A DNA stretch of 64,000 nucleotides, taken from NCBI GenBank assembly GCA_047125605.1, contig CP138932.1:1240001-1304000 (forward strand), in the 5' to 3' direction. Both the position numbers and the translations under genes were made by a program. Below the pieces are notes generated by a model that worked only from the letters and a program-made list of their open reading frames with translations, did not search any database and had not been told where the DNA came from. Below are positions 9,486 to 17,469 of this stretch, in pieces (the first letter of the stretch is position 1; each line of letters opens with the position of its first letter). The stretch is from JAKVBK01 sp022447275 (GTDB lineage Bacteria; Pseudomonadota; Alphaproteobacteria; Rhodobacterales; Rhodobacteraceae).

Positions 9486-10537
9486 GCCTCCATCTCCGCC
9501 AGTTTTCGGGCCTGGTCATCGGCGGCGAGGGCCGCAACGATTTCCTCCAGATCCCCGGTCAGGATGGCATCAAGTCGGTAGAGCGTAAGGTTGATCCGGT
9601 GATCGGTCATGCGTCCCTGAGGAAAGTTGTAGGTCCGGATTCGTTCTGAGCGGTCGCCCGAGCCGACCTGCGCCTTGCGATCGGCAGCCCGCTCCTGCGC
9701 GGCGCGCTGGCGCTCGAGGTCAAACAGGCGTGTGCGCAGAACCTGCATGGCGATGGCCCGGTTCTGGTGCTGCGATTTCTCTGAGCTGGTCACGACAAGC
9801 CCCGTGGGCAGGTGGGTGATCCGAACCGCCGAATCGGTGGTGTTCACATGTTGACCGCCGGCCCCGCTGGCCCGCATCGTGTCGATCCGAATATCGGAGG
9901 CCGGGATGTCGATATCCACGTCCTCGGCCTCTGGCAGGACGGCCACGGTGGCAGCAGAGGTGTGGATGCGCCCACCGCTTTCTGTGACGGGCACACGCTG
10001 AACCCGGTGAACGCCGGATTCGTATTTCAACGCAGCAAAGGCCCCTTCACCTGCAATGCGCAGAGTGGCTTCCTTGATGCCGCCCAGTTCCGTCAGCTGT
10101 TCATCCAGCATTTCCGCCTTCCAGCCGCGCGCTTCGGCAAAGCGGTGGTACATACGCAGGAGATCTGCGGCAAAAAGGCTGGCTTCATCGCCGCCTGTGC
10201 CCGGCCGGATTTCCAGCAGCGCCGGTCGCGCATCCGCCGCGTCTTTCGGTAAGAGCGCCACGCGCAAAGCCTGTTCCAGCTCTGGCAAGCGCGCCTTGAG
10301 CGCGGGCAACTCCTCTTCCGCCAATTCCTTCATCTCGGGATCGTCCAGCATCAGCTGGGCTTCCTCGAAATCGGATTGGCACTGGCGGTAGGCGTCAATC
10401 GCCGCAATGACGGGCTTCAGGTCGGAATATTCTTTGGCGAGCGCCGCGATTTCATCAGCCGCGGCGCCTTCCGACATGCGTGCCTCCAGAAACTGGAAGC
10501 GAGAGGTAAGATCGTGCAGGCGTGTTTCAGGGATCAT
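9482..10537 (-). CDS. prfA: Peptide chain release factor 1
   Basis: Recognises UAA and UAG stop codons and triggers peptide release. The 351-residue protein has the helical N-terminal domain and the PxT codon-recognition tripeptide (PVT in QRVPVTESGGRIHTS), which marks RF1 rather than RF2. It also has the GGQ loop (ASGAGGQHVNTTDSAV) that catalyses hydrolysis and is the PrmC target, and a C-terminal region ending TGDLEEIVAALAADDQARKL. The start overlaps the stop of the upstream DUF1499 gene and the stop overlaps prmC, so the three are likely translated in a coupled manner. Confidence 0.96.
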   Translation of the reverse strand: MIPETRLHDLTSRFQFLEARMSEGAAADEIAALAKEYSDLKPVIAAIDAYRQCQSDFEEAQLMLDDPEMKELAEEELPALKARLPELEQALRVALLPKDAADARPALLEIRPGTGGDEASLFAADLLRMYHRFAEARGWKAEMLDEQLTELGGIKEATLRIAGEGAFAALKYESGVHRVQRVPVTESGGRIHTSAATVAVLPEAEDVDIDIPASDIRIDTMRASGAGGQHVNTTDSAVRITHLPTGLVVTSSEKSQHQNRAIAMQVLRTRLFDLERQRAAQERAADRKAQVGSGDRSERIRTYNFPQGRMTDHRINLTLYRLDAILTGDLEEIVAALAADDQARKLAEMEA

Positions 10538-11034
10538 GCCACGTCTTTGCGCGAGTGGGCCTCCGGGTCAAGATGCTCTGCAAGCCTGAGGGGTGTGCCG
10601 AGGCGCGAAACCCATTTGGCCACACGTGCCCGGTTCACGCCCAGATCCGACTGACCAAAGCGCAGGCGCGCAAAAATCACCAATTCCGCGCGATCGTCGG
10701 ACAGCGGCTGTGCCGCCACGGTGGTGTAGTCGGGAAAGCCGAACAGTGCAGAGCGGGTCACATAGGTAATCCTGCCCTCTGATGGGCTGCCGGCAAGGCG
10801 TTTCGTGCGGGCTGTGGCCATGGCGATGGCATCAACGCGCTCCAGCAAGGCCTGCGCGCTTTCCGCGTAGGTCAGGGCGCCGTCCTGCCCGGCCAAGGCG
10901 CTGCCCGGACCGGAGGCACCTTCGCGGGGATCGATATGCCAGACGTCGGGATCAGAGGGCGCAAGACGGACATAGAGCGCCCCTGCGATCGCCAGAAGGG
11001 CAAGGGCAGCAATGGTTACGGATAGGATCTGCAT
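10534..11034 (-). CDS. DUF1499 domain-containing membrane-anchored protein
   Basis: A protein of unknown function with one N-terminal membrane segment (SVTIAALALLAIAGALYVRL, residues about 4-23) and then a DUF1499 domain (about 65-155). The domain reads RTKRLAGSPSEGRITYVTRS, ALFGFPDYTTVAAQP, LVIFARLRFGQSDLGVNRAR. The signature of GFPDYT and SDLGVNR is typical of the family. The start at 11034 places Met directly before the membrane helix; ten more residues are possible in frame. Its stop overlaps prfA by four bases. The conserved linkage to prfA is common in Rhodobacteraceae but gives no function. Confidence 0.85.
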   Translation of the reverse strand: MQILSVTIAALALLAIAGALYVRLAPSDPDVWHIDPREGASGPGSALAGQDGALTYAESAQALLERVDAIAMATARTKRLAGSPSEGRITYVTRSALFGFPDYTTVAAQPLSDDRAELVIFARLRFGQSDLGVNRARVAKWVSRLGTPLRLAEHLDPEAHSRKDVA

Positions 11035-11128
11035 GGCGGGCCTTTCTCGTTTGACCCACGTCACCTATCCGTTCTGCGGCCAAAGGAAAGGCCTGCCGTT
11101 ACGGCTTTTGCACAAACAGGGCTGATTT

Positions 11129-12076
11129 TCAGCTGCGCTTGGGTTTTGGCAAGATGCTCAGGATCTCATAGGCGAGGTTGGCGGCCACCAAAGCCGTGTT
11201 CCCGGAAGGATCATAGGGCGGCGACACTTCAACCATGTCTGCCCCCACGATCTCCAACCCATCGAGACCGCGGATCAACTCCATCGCCTGGGGCGGTGTC
11301 AGCCCGCCAATCTCGGGCGTGCCGGTACCCGGCGCATAGGCCGGATCGAGGCTGTCGATATCATAGCTGAGATAAACCTTAGTTGTGCCAATGGCTTGCT
11401 TGATGGTATCCGCCAGAGGCGAAAGGGAACGGTGCCAGATTTCCGGCGCGGTGATCAGGTTGAAACCCCAGTCCCGCGGTGTGTTGAAATCATCCGGACC
11501 ATAGCCTGTGCCCCGCAGCCCGATCTGCCAGACCTTGTCGGGCAGGATCAGGTTTTCCTCATAGGCGCGGCGAAACACCGTGCCGTGGCATTCGCGCACG
11601 CCAAACATCACATCATTCACATCTGCGTGCGCATCCACATGCACAAGGGCGACAGGGCCATGATGTTTGGCCACAGCCCGCAGGATCGGCAGTGTCAGCG
11701 TGTGATCACCCCCAAGCGTGAGGGGAATTGCCCCATGGGAGAGGACCGCATCGGTCCAGCGCTCGATGATCGAAATCGTGTCGGCCAGATCGAAGGTATT
11801 GATCGCCACATCGCCGATATCAGCAACCTGTAACTTTTCAAAAGGAGCAGCCCCGGTCTGAATATTGTAGGGGCGGATCATCGCGCTTTCAGCGCGAATC
11901 TGTTTGGGCCCGAAACGGGTGCCGGAGCGCCAGGAAGTGCCAATATCCATCGGCACCCCCATCACAGCCACATCAAGGCCCGCAGCCGTTTCCACCTGCG
12001 GCAAGCGCATGAAAGTGCCCGGCCCTGCAAAGCGCGCCAGATCATTGCCCCCGATCGGTTGATTGAATGCACTCAT
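11129..12076 (-). CDS. Agmatinase-family ureohydrolase, probably guanidinobutyrase-like
   Basis: A member of the arginase/agmatinase/formiminoglutamase family, which hydrolyses a guanidino group to urea and an amine using two Mn ions. The metal-ligand motifs are complete: GGDHTLTLP, VDAHADVND and SYDIDSLDP (315 residues). The stretches ECHGTVFRRAYEENLI and WQIGLRGTGYGPDDF resemble 4-guanidinobutyrase/3-guanidinopropionase enzymes more than E. coli-type agmatinase, so substrate assignment is inference. The start at 12076 overlaps the stop of the upstream speB-like gene (ATGA). The two ureohydrolases and the upstream M20 amidohydrolase form one minus-strand operon. Confidence 0.8.
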   Translation of the reverse strand: MSAFNQPIGGNDLARFAGPGTFMRLPQVETAAGLDVAVMGVPMDIGTSWRSGTRFGPKQIRAESAMIRPYNIQTGAAPFEKLQVADIGDVAINTFDLADTISIIERWTDAVLSHGAIPLTLGGDHTLTLPILRAVAKHHGPVALVHVDAHADVNDVMFGVRECHGTVFRRAYEENLILPDKVWQIGLRGTGYGPDDFNTPRDWGFNLITAPEIWHRSLSPLADTIKQAIGTTKVYLSYDIDSLDPAYAPGTGTPEIGGLTPPQAMELIRGLDGLEIVGADMVEVSPPYDPSGNTALVAANLAYEILSILPKPKRS

Positions 12077-13035
12077 CGGTTCGCTCTCCCCCAAAGACAG
12101 ATCAACTCCATCACCACATGGGCGCCGGCAATTGCTGTGGCGCCCGTGGTATCAAATGGCGGTGACACTTCGACAAGATCGCCCCCCACCATCGGCAACC
12201 CGTCGAGATCCTGCAAAATTGCCGCCGCCTGCCATGCGTGCAGCCCGCCCCAGACGGGCGTGCCCGTGCCCGGCGCAAAGGCCGGATCCAGCGCATCAAT
12301 GTCAAACGAGACATAGGCCGGCCCTGCGCCCACATGCGCCCGGATCGTTTCGGCAATCGCGGCCGGGTTGCTTTCATGAACCTCGCGCGCGGAAAGGGTC
12401 AGAATGCCCAGCGGATCCTCATTGACCGTGCGAATGCCGATCTGAACCGAGCGCGCCGCGTCGATCACGCCTTCCTGCACCGCCTTGTAGAACATGGTTC
12501 CATGGTCAATCCGATCAGGGTTGTCATCGGGCCAGGTGTCGGAATGGGCATCAAACTGAACAAGCGCCAACGGGCCATGCCGAGCCGCATGGGCGCGCAG
12601 GATCGGAAGGGACACAGAGTGATCGCCGCCAATCGCAATGCACCCGGCCCCAGTGTCCAGAATGCCCGCGATATGGGCCTGCAAGGTGGCCGGAAATGCA
12701 GCCACATCGGCATAATCGAAGGCAAGATCGCCATAATCAGCAATCGCAAGCGCCTCCATCGGATCATAGCCTTTCCAGCCCCAAGGCGGATCATAGGTCT
12801 GCAAAGCGGATGCTTCGCGGACCGCGCGCGGCCCCAGGCGGGTACCCGGGCGGTTGGTCACCGCCTGATCAAACGGCACCCCGGTGATGGCCAGATCATA
12901 TCCGTTAAGATCCTTGGTGTAGTGACGGCGCAGAAACGACGTCACCCCGGAAAAGGTATTCTCGAACGCTCTGCCCTTGCGCGGCGTTTGCGAGATCGCC
13001 CGATCGACCTCCTTGGCGGCATCTTCGAGGGCCAT
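12073..13035 (-). CDS. speB: Agmatinase
   Basis: Converts agmatine to putrescine and urea. The 320-residue protein carries the ureohydrolase motifs GGDHSVSLP, FDAHSDTWPD and SFDIDALDPAFAPGTGTP. Its middle section IDHGTMFYKAVQEGVIDAAR and SVQIGIRTVNEDPLG closely resembles E. coli SpeB. It is therefore distinct from its downstream neighbour, which has a different substrate-loop region. It starts three bases after the stop of the M20 amidohydrolase gene and overlaps the next ureohydrolase gene by four bases. No arginine decarboxylase is in the window, so the agmatine source must be elsewhere. Confidence 0.85.
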   Translation of the reverse strand: MALEDAAKEVDRAISQTPRKGRAFENTFSGVTSFLRRHYTKDLNGYDLAITGVPFDQAVTNRPGTRLGPRAVREASALQTYDPPWGWKGYDPMEALAIADYGDLAFDYADVAAFPATLQAHIAGILDTGAGCIAIGGDHSVSLPILRAHAARHGPLALVQFDAHSDTWPDDNPDRIDHGTMFYKAVQEGVIDAARSVQIGIRTVNEDPLGILTLSAREVHESNPAAIAETIRAHVGAGPAYVSFDIDALDPAFAPGTGTPVWGGLHAWQAAAILQDLDGLPMVGGDLVEVSPPFDTTGATAIAGAHVVMELICLWGRANR

Positions 13036-13038
13036 GGC

Positions 13039-14211
13039 TCAGCCACCCACCGGCTGGGCCCGCTCGACGAGGCGGGCAAAGAAGGACGCTCCGACCGGGG
13101 AAATCGCGTCATTAAAGTCATAGGCCGCCTGGTGACACATGGCTGTGTCGCCCTGCCCGAGCATCAGATAGGCACCGGGACGGGCTTCCAGCATGTAGGA
13201 AAAATCCTCGGCGCCCATCACGGGCGGCGCATCCGCGACAACAGCCCCGTCCCCGACGACTTCGCGGGCAACGTCGACGGCAAACTGAGCCTGCTCGGCG
13301 TGGTTGATCGTGGGGGGGTAGCCCATCTCAAAGGAGATATCTGCCGTCACCCCAAAGGCTGCCGCCGTCCCCGATACGATCTCACGCAGGCGCGAAATGG
13401 CCAGATCTGCCACGTCCTTCTCGTAGTAGCGTATCGTGCCCGAGAACCGCACCCATGTGCCAATCACGTTGTTCGCGTTGGAGGCGGTCGACATCTGGGT
13501 CACGCCCAACACAAGCGCCTTGGCGGGATCATGGTTGCGGGCGGTGACGCTGTCGACCGCCTGAATCATTGCCAACGCAGGGGGCAGCGGATCTTGGGCT
13601 TGATGCGGGTAGGCCGCATGCCCACCGGCCGCATGGACGGTTACCTCAAATTCGCCAACACCGGCCATCACCGGGCCGGGCGCTGTCAGTATATGGCCCT
13701 CCGTTTCCATTGGGGCATTGTGCAGGGCATAGACCTCGCTGACGCCAAAACGGTCCATCACGCCTTCCTGCACCATGACTTCGCCGCCGCCACCCTGTTC
13801 CTCAGCGGGCTGGAACAACAACACGACCTCGCCGGCAAAGTTGCGGGTTTCCGCCAGATACCGGGCGGCCCCCAGCAGCATGGTTGTATGGCCATCATGG
13901 CCGCAGGCATGCATCTTGCCGGGCACCGTAGAGGCATGGGGGGCGCCGGTTTCCTCCTCGATGGGCAGCGCATCCATGTCCGCGCGCAGCCCGACCCGGC
14001 GCGCACTCTCGCCCTGCCCCCGGATCACTGCCACCACACCCGTTTGGGCAATGCCCTCGTGGATTTCGTCAACGCCAAAGGATTTGAGCTGCTCGACAAC
14101 AAAGCGCGCCGTCTGCTCGCAATCGAAGGAAAGCTCGGGATGGGCATGCAGATGGCGTCGCCACCCTTCCATGTCGGGGGCAAAATCGGCAATACGGTTC
14201 ACGACGGGCAT
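13039..14211 (-). CDS. M20-family amidohydrolase
   Basis: A dinuclear-zinc amidohydrolase of the M20D group, which includes hippurate hydrolase, N-acetyl-diaminopimelate deacetylase and auxin-conjugate hydrolases. The 390-residue protein has HLHAHPELSFDCEQTA near the N-terminus, the metal motif MHACGHDGHTTMLLGAARYL, the catalytic Glu in FQPAEEQGGGG, a dimerisation lid in the middle, and a late MGAEDFSYMLE ligand motif. The ATG at 14211 follows GGAGAG; the frame stays open to 14391 but that region is inside mazG on the other strand. It is the first gene of the operon with two ureohydrolases, hinting at removal of an acyl group from a guanidino compound or polyamine (inference). Confidence 0.85.
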   Translation of the reverse strand: MPVVNRIADFAPDMEGWRRHLHAHPELSFDCEQTARFVVEQLKSFGVDEIHEGIAQTGVVAVIRGQGESARRVGLRADMDALPIEEETGAPHASTVPGKMHACGHDGHTTMLLGAARYLAETRNFAGEVVLLFQPAEEQGGGGEVMVQEGVMDRFGVSEVYALHNAPMETEGHILTAPGPVMAGVGEFEVTVHAAGGHAAYPHQAQDPLPPALAMIQAVDSVTARNHDPAKALVLGVTQMSTASNANNVIGTWVRFSGTIRYYEKDVADLAISRLREIVSGTAAAFGVTADISFEMGYPPTINHAEQAQFAVDVAREVVGDGAVVADAPPVMGAEDFSYMLEARPGAYLMLGQGDTAMCHQAAYDFNDAISPVGASFFARLVERAQPVGG

Positions 14212-14271
14212 GCTGGGTCTCTCCGCTGGATTTGGTTGCGCCCATGAAACCCAACTGTGAGGGGACAGGCA

Positions 14272-15102
14272 ATGACCTCTGAACAAAGCGCTGCACTTGT
14301 GAACGATCCAGAGGGCGGCCTTCCACGGCTGCTGGAAATCATGCGCCGCCTGCGCGACCCGCAAACGGGCTGCCCCTGGGACATCGAGCAAACCTGGGAC
14401 AGCATCGCGCCCTACACGATCGAAGAGGCCTACGAAGTGGCAGACGCCATCGCCCGGCGCGCCTGGGACGAAGTGCAGGCCGAACTGGGGGATCTGCTGT
14501 TGCAGGTGATCTATTTCTCGCAGATCGCAACAGAAGAGCAGCGCTTTAATTTTGACGCTGTCGCCAATGCGATCTCAGACAAGATGGTGGACCGCCACCC
14601 CCATGTGTTCGGCACGGAAAACCGCGACAAATCTGCCGAGCAGCAAACCATCGACTGGGAAGTGCAAAAAGAGCGGGAGCGCGCCGCAAAGGGCGAAACA
14701 CGGGTTCTGGATGGGGTGGCCCTCGGCCTGCCGGCCCTGATGCGCGCCCAGAAGCTGCAGAAACGCGCGGCCCGTGTTGGCTTTGACTGGCCCGAGATCA
14801 CGCAGGTGCTCGACAAAATCCAGGAAGAGGCCGAGGAACTCGCGGCAGAACAGGGCGGCGACATGGATCGGCTCGAAGACGAGTTCGGCGATCTGCTTTT
14901 CGTTGTCGTCAATCTTGGCCGTCATCTGGGCCTGGATGCAGAAACAGCACTGCGTCGCGCAAACGGAAAATTCACGCGCCGTTTTAACTATGTAGAAGAC
15001 GAGACGAAAGCATCAGGCAAGGCATTGACGGACAGCACACTCGAGGAAATGGACGCCCTGTGGACAGCCGCGAAACACGCCGAGCGCGCACCCTCATCCT
15101 GA
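14272..15102 (+). CDS. mazG: Nucleoside triphosphate pyrophosphohydrolase MazG
   Basis: Hydrolyses (d)NTPs to NMP and pyrophosphate, cleaning up non-canonical nucleotides. The 276-residue protein has two MazG domains. The first contains QTGCPWDIEQTWDSIAPYTI and the acidic helix IEEAYEVADAI with AELGDLLLQVIYF; the second contains ILDKIQEEAEELAAEQ-type helices and EDEFGDLLFVVVNLGRHLGL. The ATG at 14272 is preceded by GAGGGG (in GTGAGGGGACAGGCA); the GTG at 14257 is the alternative. It is divergent from the M20 amidohydrolase with only 60 bases between starts, so the two promoters overlap. Confidence 0.93.
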   Translation: MTSEQSAALVNDPEGGLPRLLEIMRRLRDPQTGCPWDIEQTWDSIAPYTIEEAYEVADAIARRAWDEVQAELGDLLLQVIYFSQIATEEQRFNFDAVANAISDKMVDRHPHVFGTENRDKSAEQQTIDWEVQKERERAAKGETRVLDGVALGLPALMRAQKLQKRAARVGFDWPEITQVLDKIQEEAEELAAEQGGDMDRLEDEFGDLLFVVVNLGRHLGLDAETALRRANGKFTRRFNYVEDETKASGKALTDSTLEEMDALWTAAKHAERAPSS

Positions 15103-15127
15103 CAGCTATGGCCGCATCGGGCGCGGA

Positions 15128-15712
15128 TCACGCGTCCAGTTCTGCATCCCAGTAGAGGAAATCCATCCAGCTTTCATGCAGGTGATTGGGCGGGAATTTG
15201 CGCCCCATATTCCGCAACTCTTCGGCCATCGGCACCCGCGGTGCTTTGCGCAATGACAGCCCCGATTCCCGCAAGTTCTTGGAGCCCTTCTTCAGGTTGC
15301 ATTTCGAACAGGCCGCCACGACATTTTCCCACGATGTGATGCCGCCTCTGGCGCGGGGTACGACGTGATCAAAGGTCAGATCACCCTTGGCGCCGCAATA
15401 CTGGCAGCGGAATTCGTCCCTCAGAAATAAATTAAAGCGCGTGAAGGCCACGCGCTTTCTGGGTTTGACATAGTCTTTCAGCACAACCACCGAAGGTATT
15501 CGGATCTCTGTCGAGGGGCTGCGCACAACCTCGTCATACTCGGCAAGGATCGTCACCCTGTCCAGCCAGGCCGCCTTCACAGCCTCCTGCCAAGGCCACA
15601 GGGATAAGGGGTAGTAGGATAGTGGTCTGTAATCCGCATTTAACACCAAGGCCGGGTTTTGCCTCAACGCCTGAGGATCCCGCACGAAATTGGTTCTGAA
15701 CTCACCTTCCAT
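15128..15712 (-). CDS. HNH endonuclease family protein
   Basis: A 194-residue protein with an intact HNH nuclease domain. The domain starts with a zinc-type CQYCGAKGDLTFDHVVPRAR, continues GGITSWENVVAACSKCNLKK, and keeps both CxxC pairs and the DHVVPR catalytic histidine. The N-terminal half (ALVLNADYRPLSYYPLSLWP and VRSPSTEIRIPSVVVLKDYV) is typical of a very widespread stand-alone HNH family found in most alpha- and cyanobacteria. Its physiological role is not established. It has no restriction or phage neighbour here, so a housekeeping DNA-processing role is more likely than a defence role (inference). It is convergent with mazG, 25 bases apart. Confidence 0.88.
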   Translation of the reverse strand: MEGEFRTNFVRDPQALRQNPALVLNADYRPLSYYPLSLWPWQEAVKAAWLDRVTILAEYDEVVRSPSTEIRIPSVVVLKDYVKPRKRVAFTRFNLFLRDEFRCQYCGAKGDLTFDHVVPRARGGITSWENVVAACSKCNLKKGSKNLRESGLSLRKAPRVPMAEELRNMGRKFPPNHLHESWMDFLYWDAELDA

Positions 15713-15996
15713 ATGCCGACTGCTCCTGCTCCGCTCGCCACAGCGTTCGGTTGTCCGAGCGGGTCAATCCACCCGTGACTTGGACTATATATAGGATGCG
15801 AAACCGCACAACCCCTGTATATGGTATTGCGCCTGATCTGCTTATCAACTGTGCAAGGGGGGCGGGCGCCGCCGGGAAAACCAGCGCCGCAAAGACCATA
15901 GCCCCCTCTGCCCCGTCTGTTGGAGGGGGCGCAGTGTGGCCGCTTCAAAATTGGATGGTGTGGCGGCGGATACGACCGCCGCCCCGAGCGCGGCGC
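15713..15996. other. Intergenic stretch between HNH gene and esterase gene
   Basis: No credible gene is seen. It should hold the promoter of the leftward HNH gene; an AT-rich TATATATA at about 15786-15793 is the best -10-like site, with no convincing -35. A GCCCCCTC / GAGGGGGC pair (15901-15908 and 15923-15930, 14-base loop) could be the terminator of the esterase operon, which ends at 15997, but no T-run follows it. Confidence 0.4.
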
Positions 15997-16665
15997 TCAG
16001 CCCCGCTCCTTTAACAGATGGGACATAAACGCGAAGGCTTGCTGCAACCCATCCGGTGAGATGCCGTGCCCTGTGCCTTCCATCGTATGGGTGAAAGTAT
16101 CAAAACCGGCATCTGCAAGCGCCTGCGCAGCAAGCTGCAAATCACCATAGGGCACCACCTCATCGGCATCGCCATGCAGCAGCAGCACCGGCATCTTCAC
16201 CTTGGCCTCTGTTGCCAGCGCCTCAGGCGCAAGCAAACGCCCGGAGAAGCCGACAACGCCAGCCACCGCCTCATCCCGGCGCGGGGCCACTTGCAAGCTC
16301 ATCATTGTGCCTTGCGAAAACCCAACAAGGATCAGATCGCGCGGCGCAAGAGCTTCGTCCTCTAACACCTTGTCAAGAAATGCATTCAGATCATCGGCGG
16401 CTTCTAACATGCCGGCGCGCGCGGCCTCGTCAGACGAGCCGTCGATCCATGGGATCGGGAACCATTGCCGGCCCATCGGGCTTGCCGCGCAGGGCTCGGG
16501 CGCATCCGGAGCGTAGAACACCGTGTCGGGCATATGCGGGGCCAGCGGATCCGCGAGCGACAGCAGATCGGCACCGTCGGCACCATAGCCGTGCAGGAAC
16601 ACAACCGCCGATGTTGCCTTTCCAGATTTCGGCGCACGGCGCCCGGTTTTGAGTTCTCTGGTCAT
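15997..16665 (-). CDS. Carboxylesterase/phospholipase family alpha/beta hydrolase
   Basis: A small (222-residue) alpha/beta hydrolase of the carboxylesterase/lysophospholipase (Abhydrolase_2) family. The nucleophile elbow is GFSQG in LILVGFSQGTMMSLQV. The acid is in LLLHGDADEVVPYGD and the histidine in EGTGHGISPDGL; the oxyanion-side motif is VVFLHGYGADGADL. There is no signal peptide, so it is cytoplasmic. The true substrate is unknown; family members hydrolyse short acyl esters or lysophospholipids. The ATG at 16665 overlaps the alkA stop by four bases, which decides the start against an in-frame upstream extension lying inside alkA. Confidence 0.88.
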   Translation of the reverse strand: MTRELKTGRRAPKSGKATSAVVFLHGYGADGADLLSLADPLAPHMPDTVFYAPDAPEPCAASPMGRQWFPIPWIDGSSDEAARAGMLEAADDLNAFLDKVLEDEALAPRDLILVGFSQGTMMSLQVAPRRDEAVAGVVGFSGRLLAPEALATEAKVKMPVLLLHGDADEVVPYGDLQLAAQALADAGFDTFTHTMEGTGHGISPDGLQQAFAFMSHLLKERG

Positions 16666-17309
16666 CTTGTGCCCTCCCGATCCTTGGCCACCCGGAAATA
16701 GGCCCACAACAGCCGCGCTGCAACCGCGCGCCACGGGGACCATGCCTGCGCCATCTCGCGCAAGGCACGTTCCTTCGGACGCGCGTCCAAGTCCCACAGC
16801 AGGCGCGTGGCCTCCTGCAAAGCCAGATCACCGGGCGCAAAGACATCGGCCCGCCCGAGGCTGAACATCGCGTAAATCTCTGCCGTCCAGATCCCGATGC
16901 CCGGCACATCGGTGAGCGTGCTGACCACCTCTTCGAGGGGCGCATCCCTTAGCCCTGCGAAATTGATATTTGCCGCAGCCAGCGCCTTGGCATAGCGCAC
17001 TTTCTGGCGGGACAGTCCACATTCCCGCAGCGCTTCCTCGCTGGCCCAAGTGACTTTGCGCGGGCCAGTCAGGCGCGCATCTTTGAGGCGCCCCCAAATG
17101 GCATCCGCCGCCGCTACCGACACCTGTTGAGAGACAATCGCCCCAAACAGCGCCTCAAAGCCGTCCTTGCGCAGACGCAGGGGCAAAGGGCCAGTGGCTT
17201 CAAGGGCTTGGGCGAAGCGGGGTTCAGCCGCAGCCAGCCACGCGGCCCCTTCGGCCACGCACGCGTTGCTGTGGATAATGCGCCCTACGGAATCGGTCTG
17301 AGTTCTCAT
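16662..17309 (-). CDS. alkA: DNA-3-methyladenine glycosylase II
   Basis: Removes alkylated purines from DNA in base excision repair. The 215-residue protein is a helix-hairpin-helix glycosylase: the hairpin is LTDVPGIGIWTAEIYAMFSL and the catalytic aspartate follows in DVFAPGDLALQEATRLL. It lacks the AlkA N-terminal beta domain of E. coli and so resembles the short bacterial AlkA/Mag1-like class. The start MRTQTDSVGRII at 17309 precedes the domain closely; the open frame extends upstream to 17738, but there it overlaps the divergent MFS gene. It is transcribed together with the downstream esterase gene. Confidence 0.87.
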   Translation of the reverse strand: MRTQTDSVGRIIHSNACVAEGAAWLAAAEPRFAQALEATGPLPLRLRKDGFEALFGAIVSQQVSVAAADAIWGRLKDARLTGPRKVTWASEEALRECGLSRQKVRYAKALAAANINFAGLRDAPLEEVVSTLTDVPGIGIWTAEIYAMFSLGRADVFAPGDLALQEATRLLWDLDARPKERALREMAQAWSPWRAVAARLLWAYFRVAKDREGTR

Positions 17310-17469
17310 GGGCACACTGTGGCACGGGCTTCGTCCGCATGCACCCCATGGGACATCCGCGCAGGGGCTCTGTGCCAAAAAGTGACGATCCCACATCGCC
17401 GGTCGCTCTTGCCTTGCCGCGGGGGCAAAGGTACTGCCACAGGGCATATCCCAGGAACAGGAACCCGCC

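Noticed and set aside
12238..14247. A 669-codon open frame on the plus strand opposite the ureohydrolase/amidohydrolase operon
   Set aside because: It is antisense to three genes with intact catalytic motifs, has His/Arg/Gly-rich composition without domain features, and arises from GC-rich third-position bias.
14272..15102. MazG as part of a mazEF-like toxin locus
   Set aside because: It is the two-domain housekeeping pyrophosphohydrolase with no mazE or mazF frame beside it.
15128..15712. HNH endonuclease as part of a defence or restriction system
   Set aside because: No methyltransferase, phage or toxin-antitoxin neighbour is present; the family is widespread as a stand-alone housekeeping gene.
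15901..15930. Strong intrinsic terminator after the esterase gene
   Set aside because: The stem is good, but the loop is 14 bases and no T-run follows on either strand; recorded only inside the gap entry.
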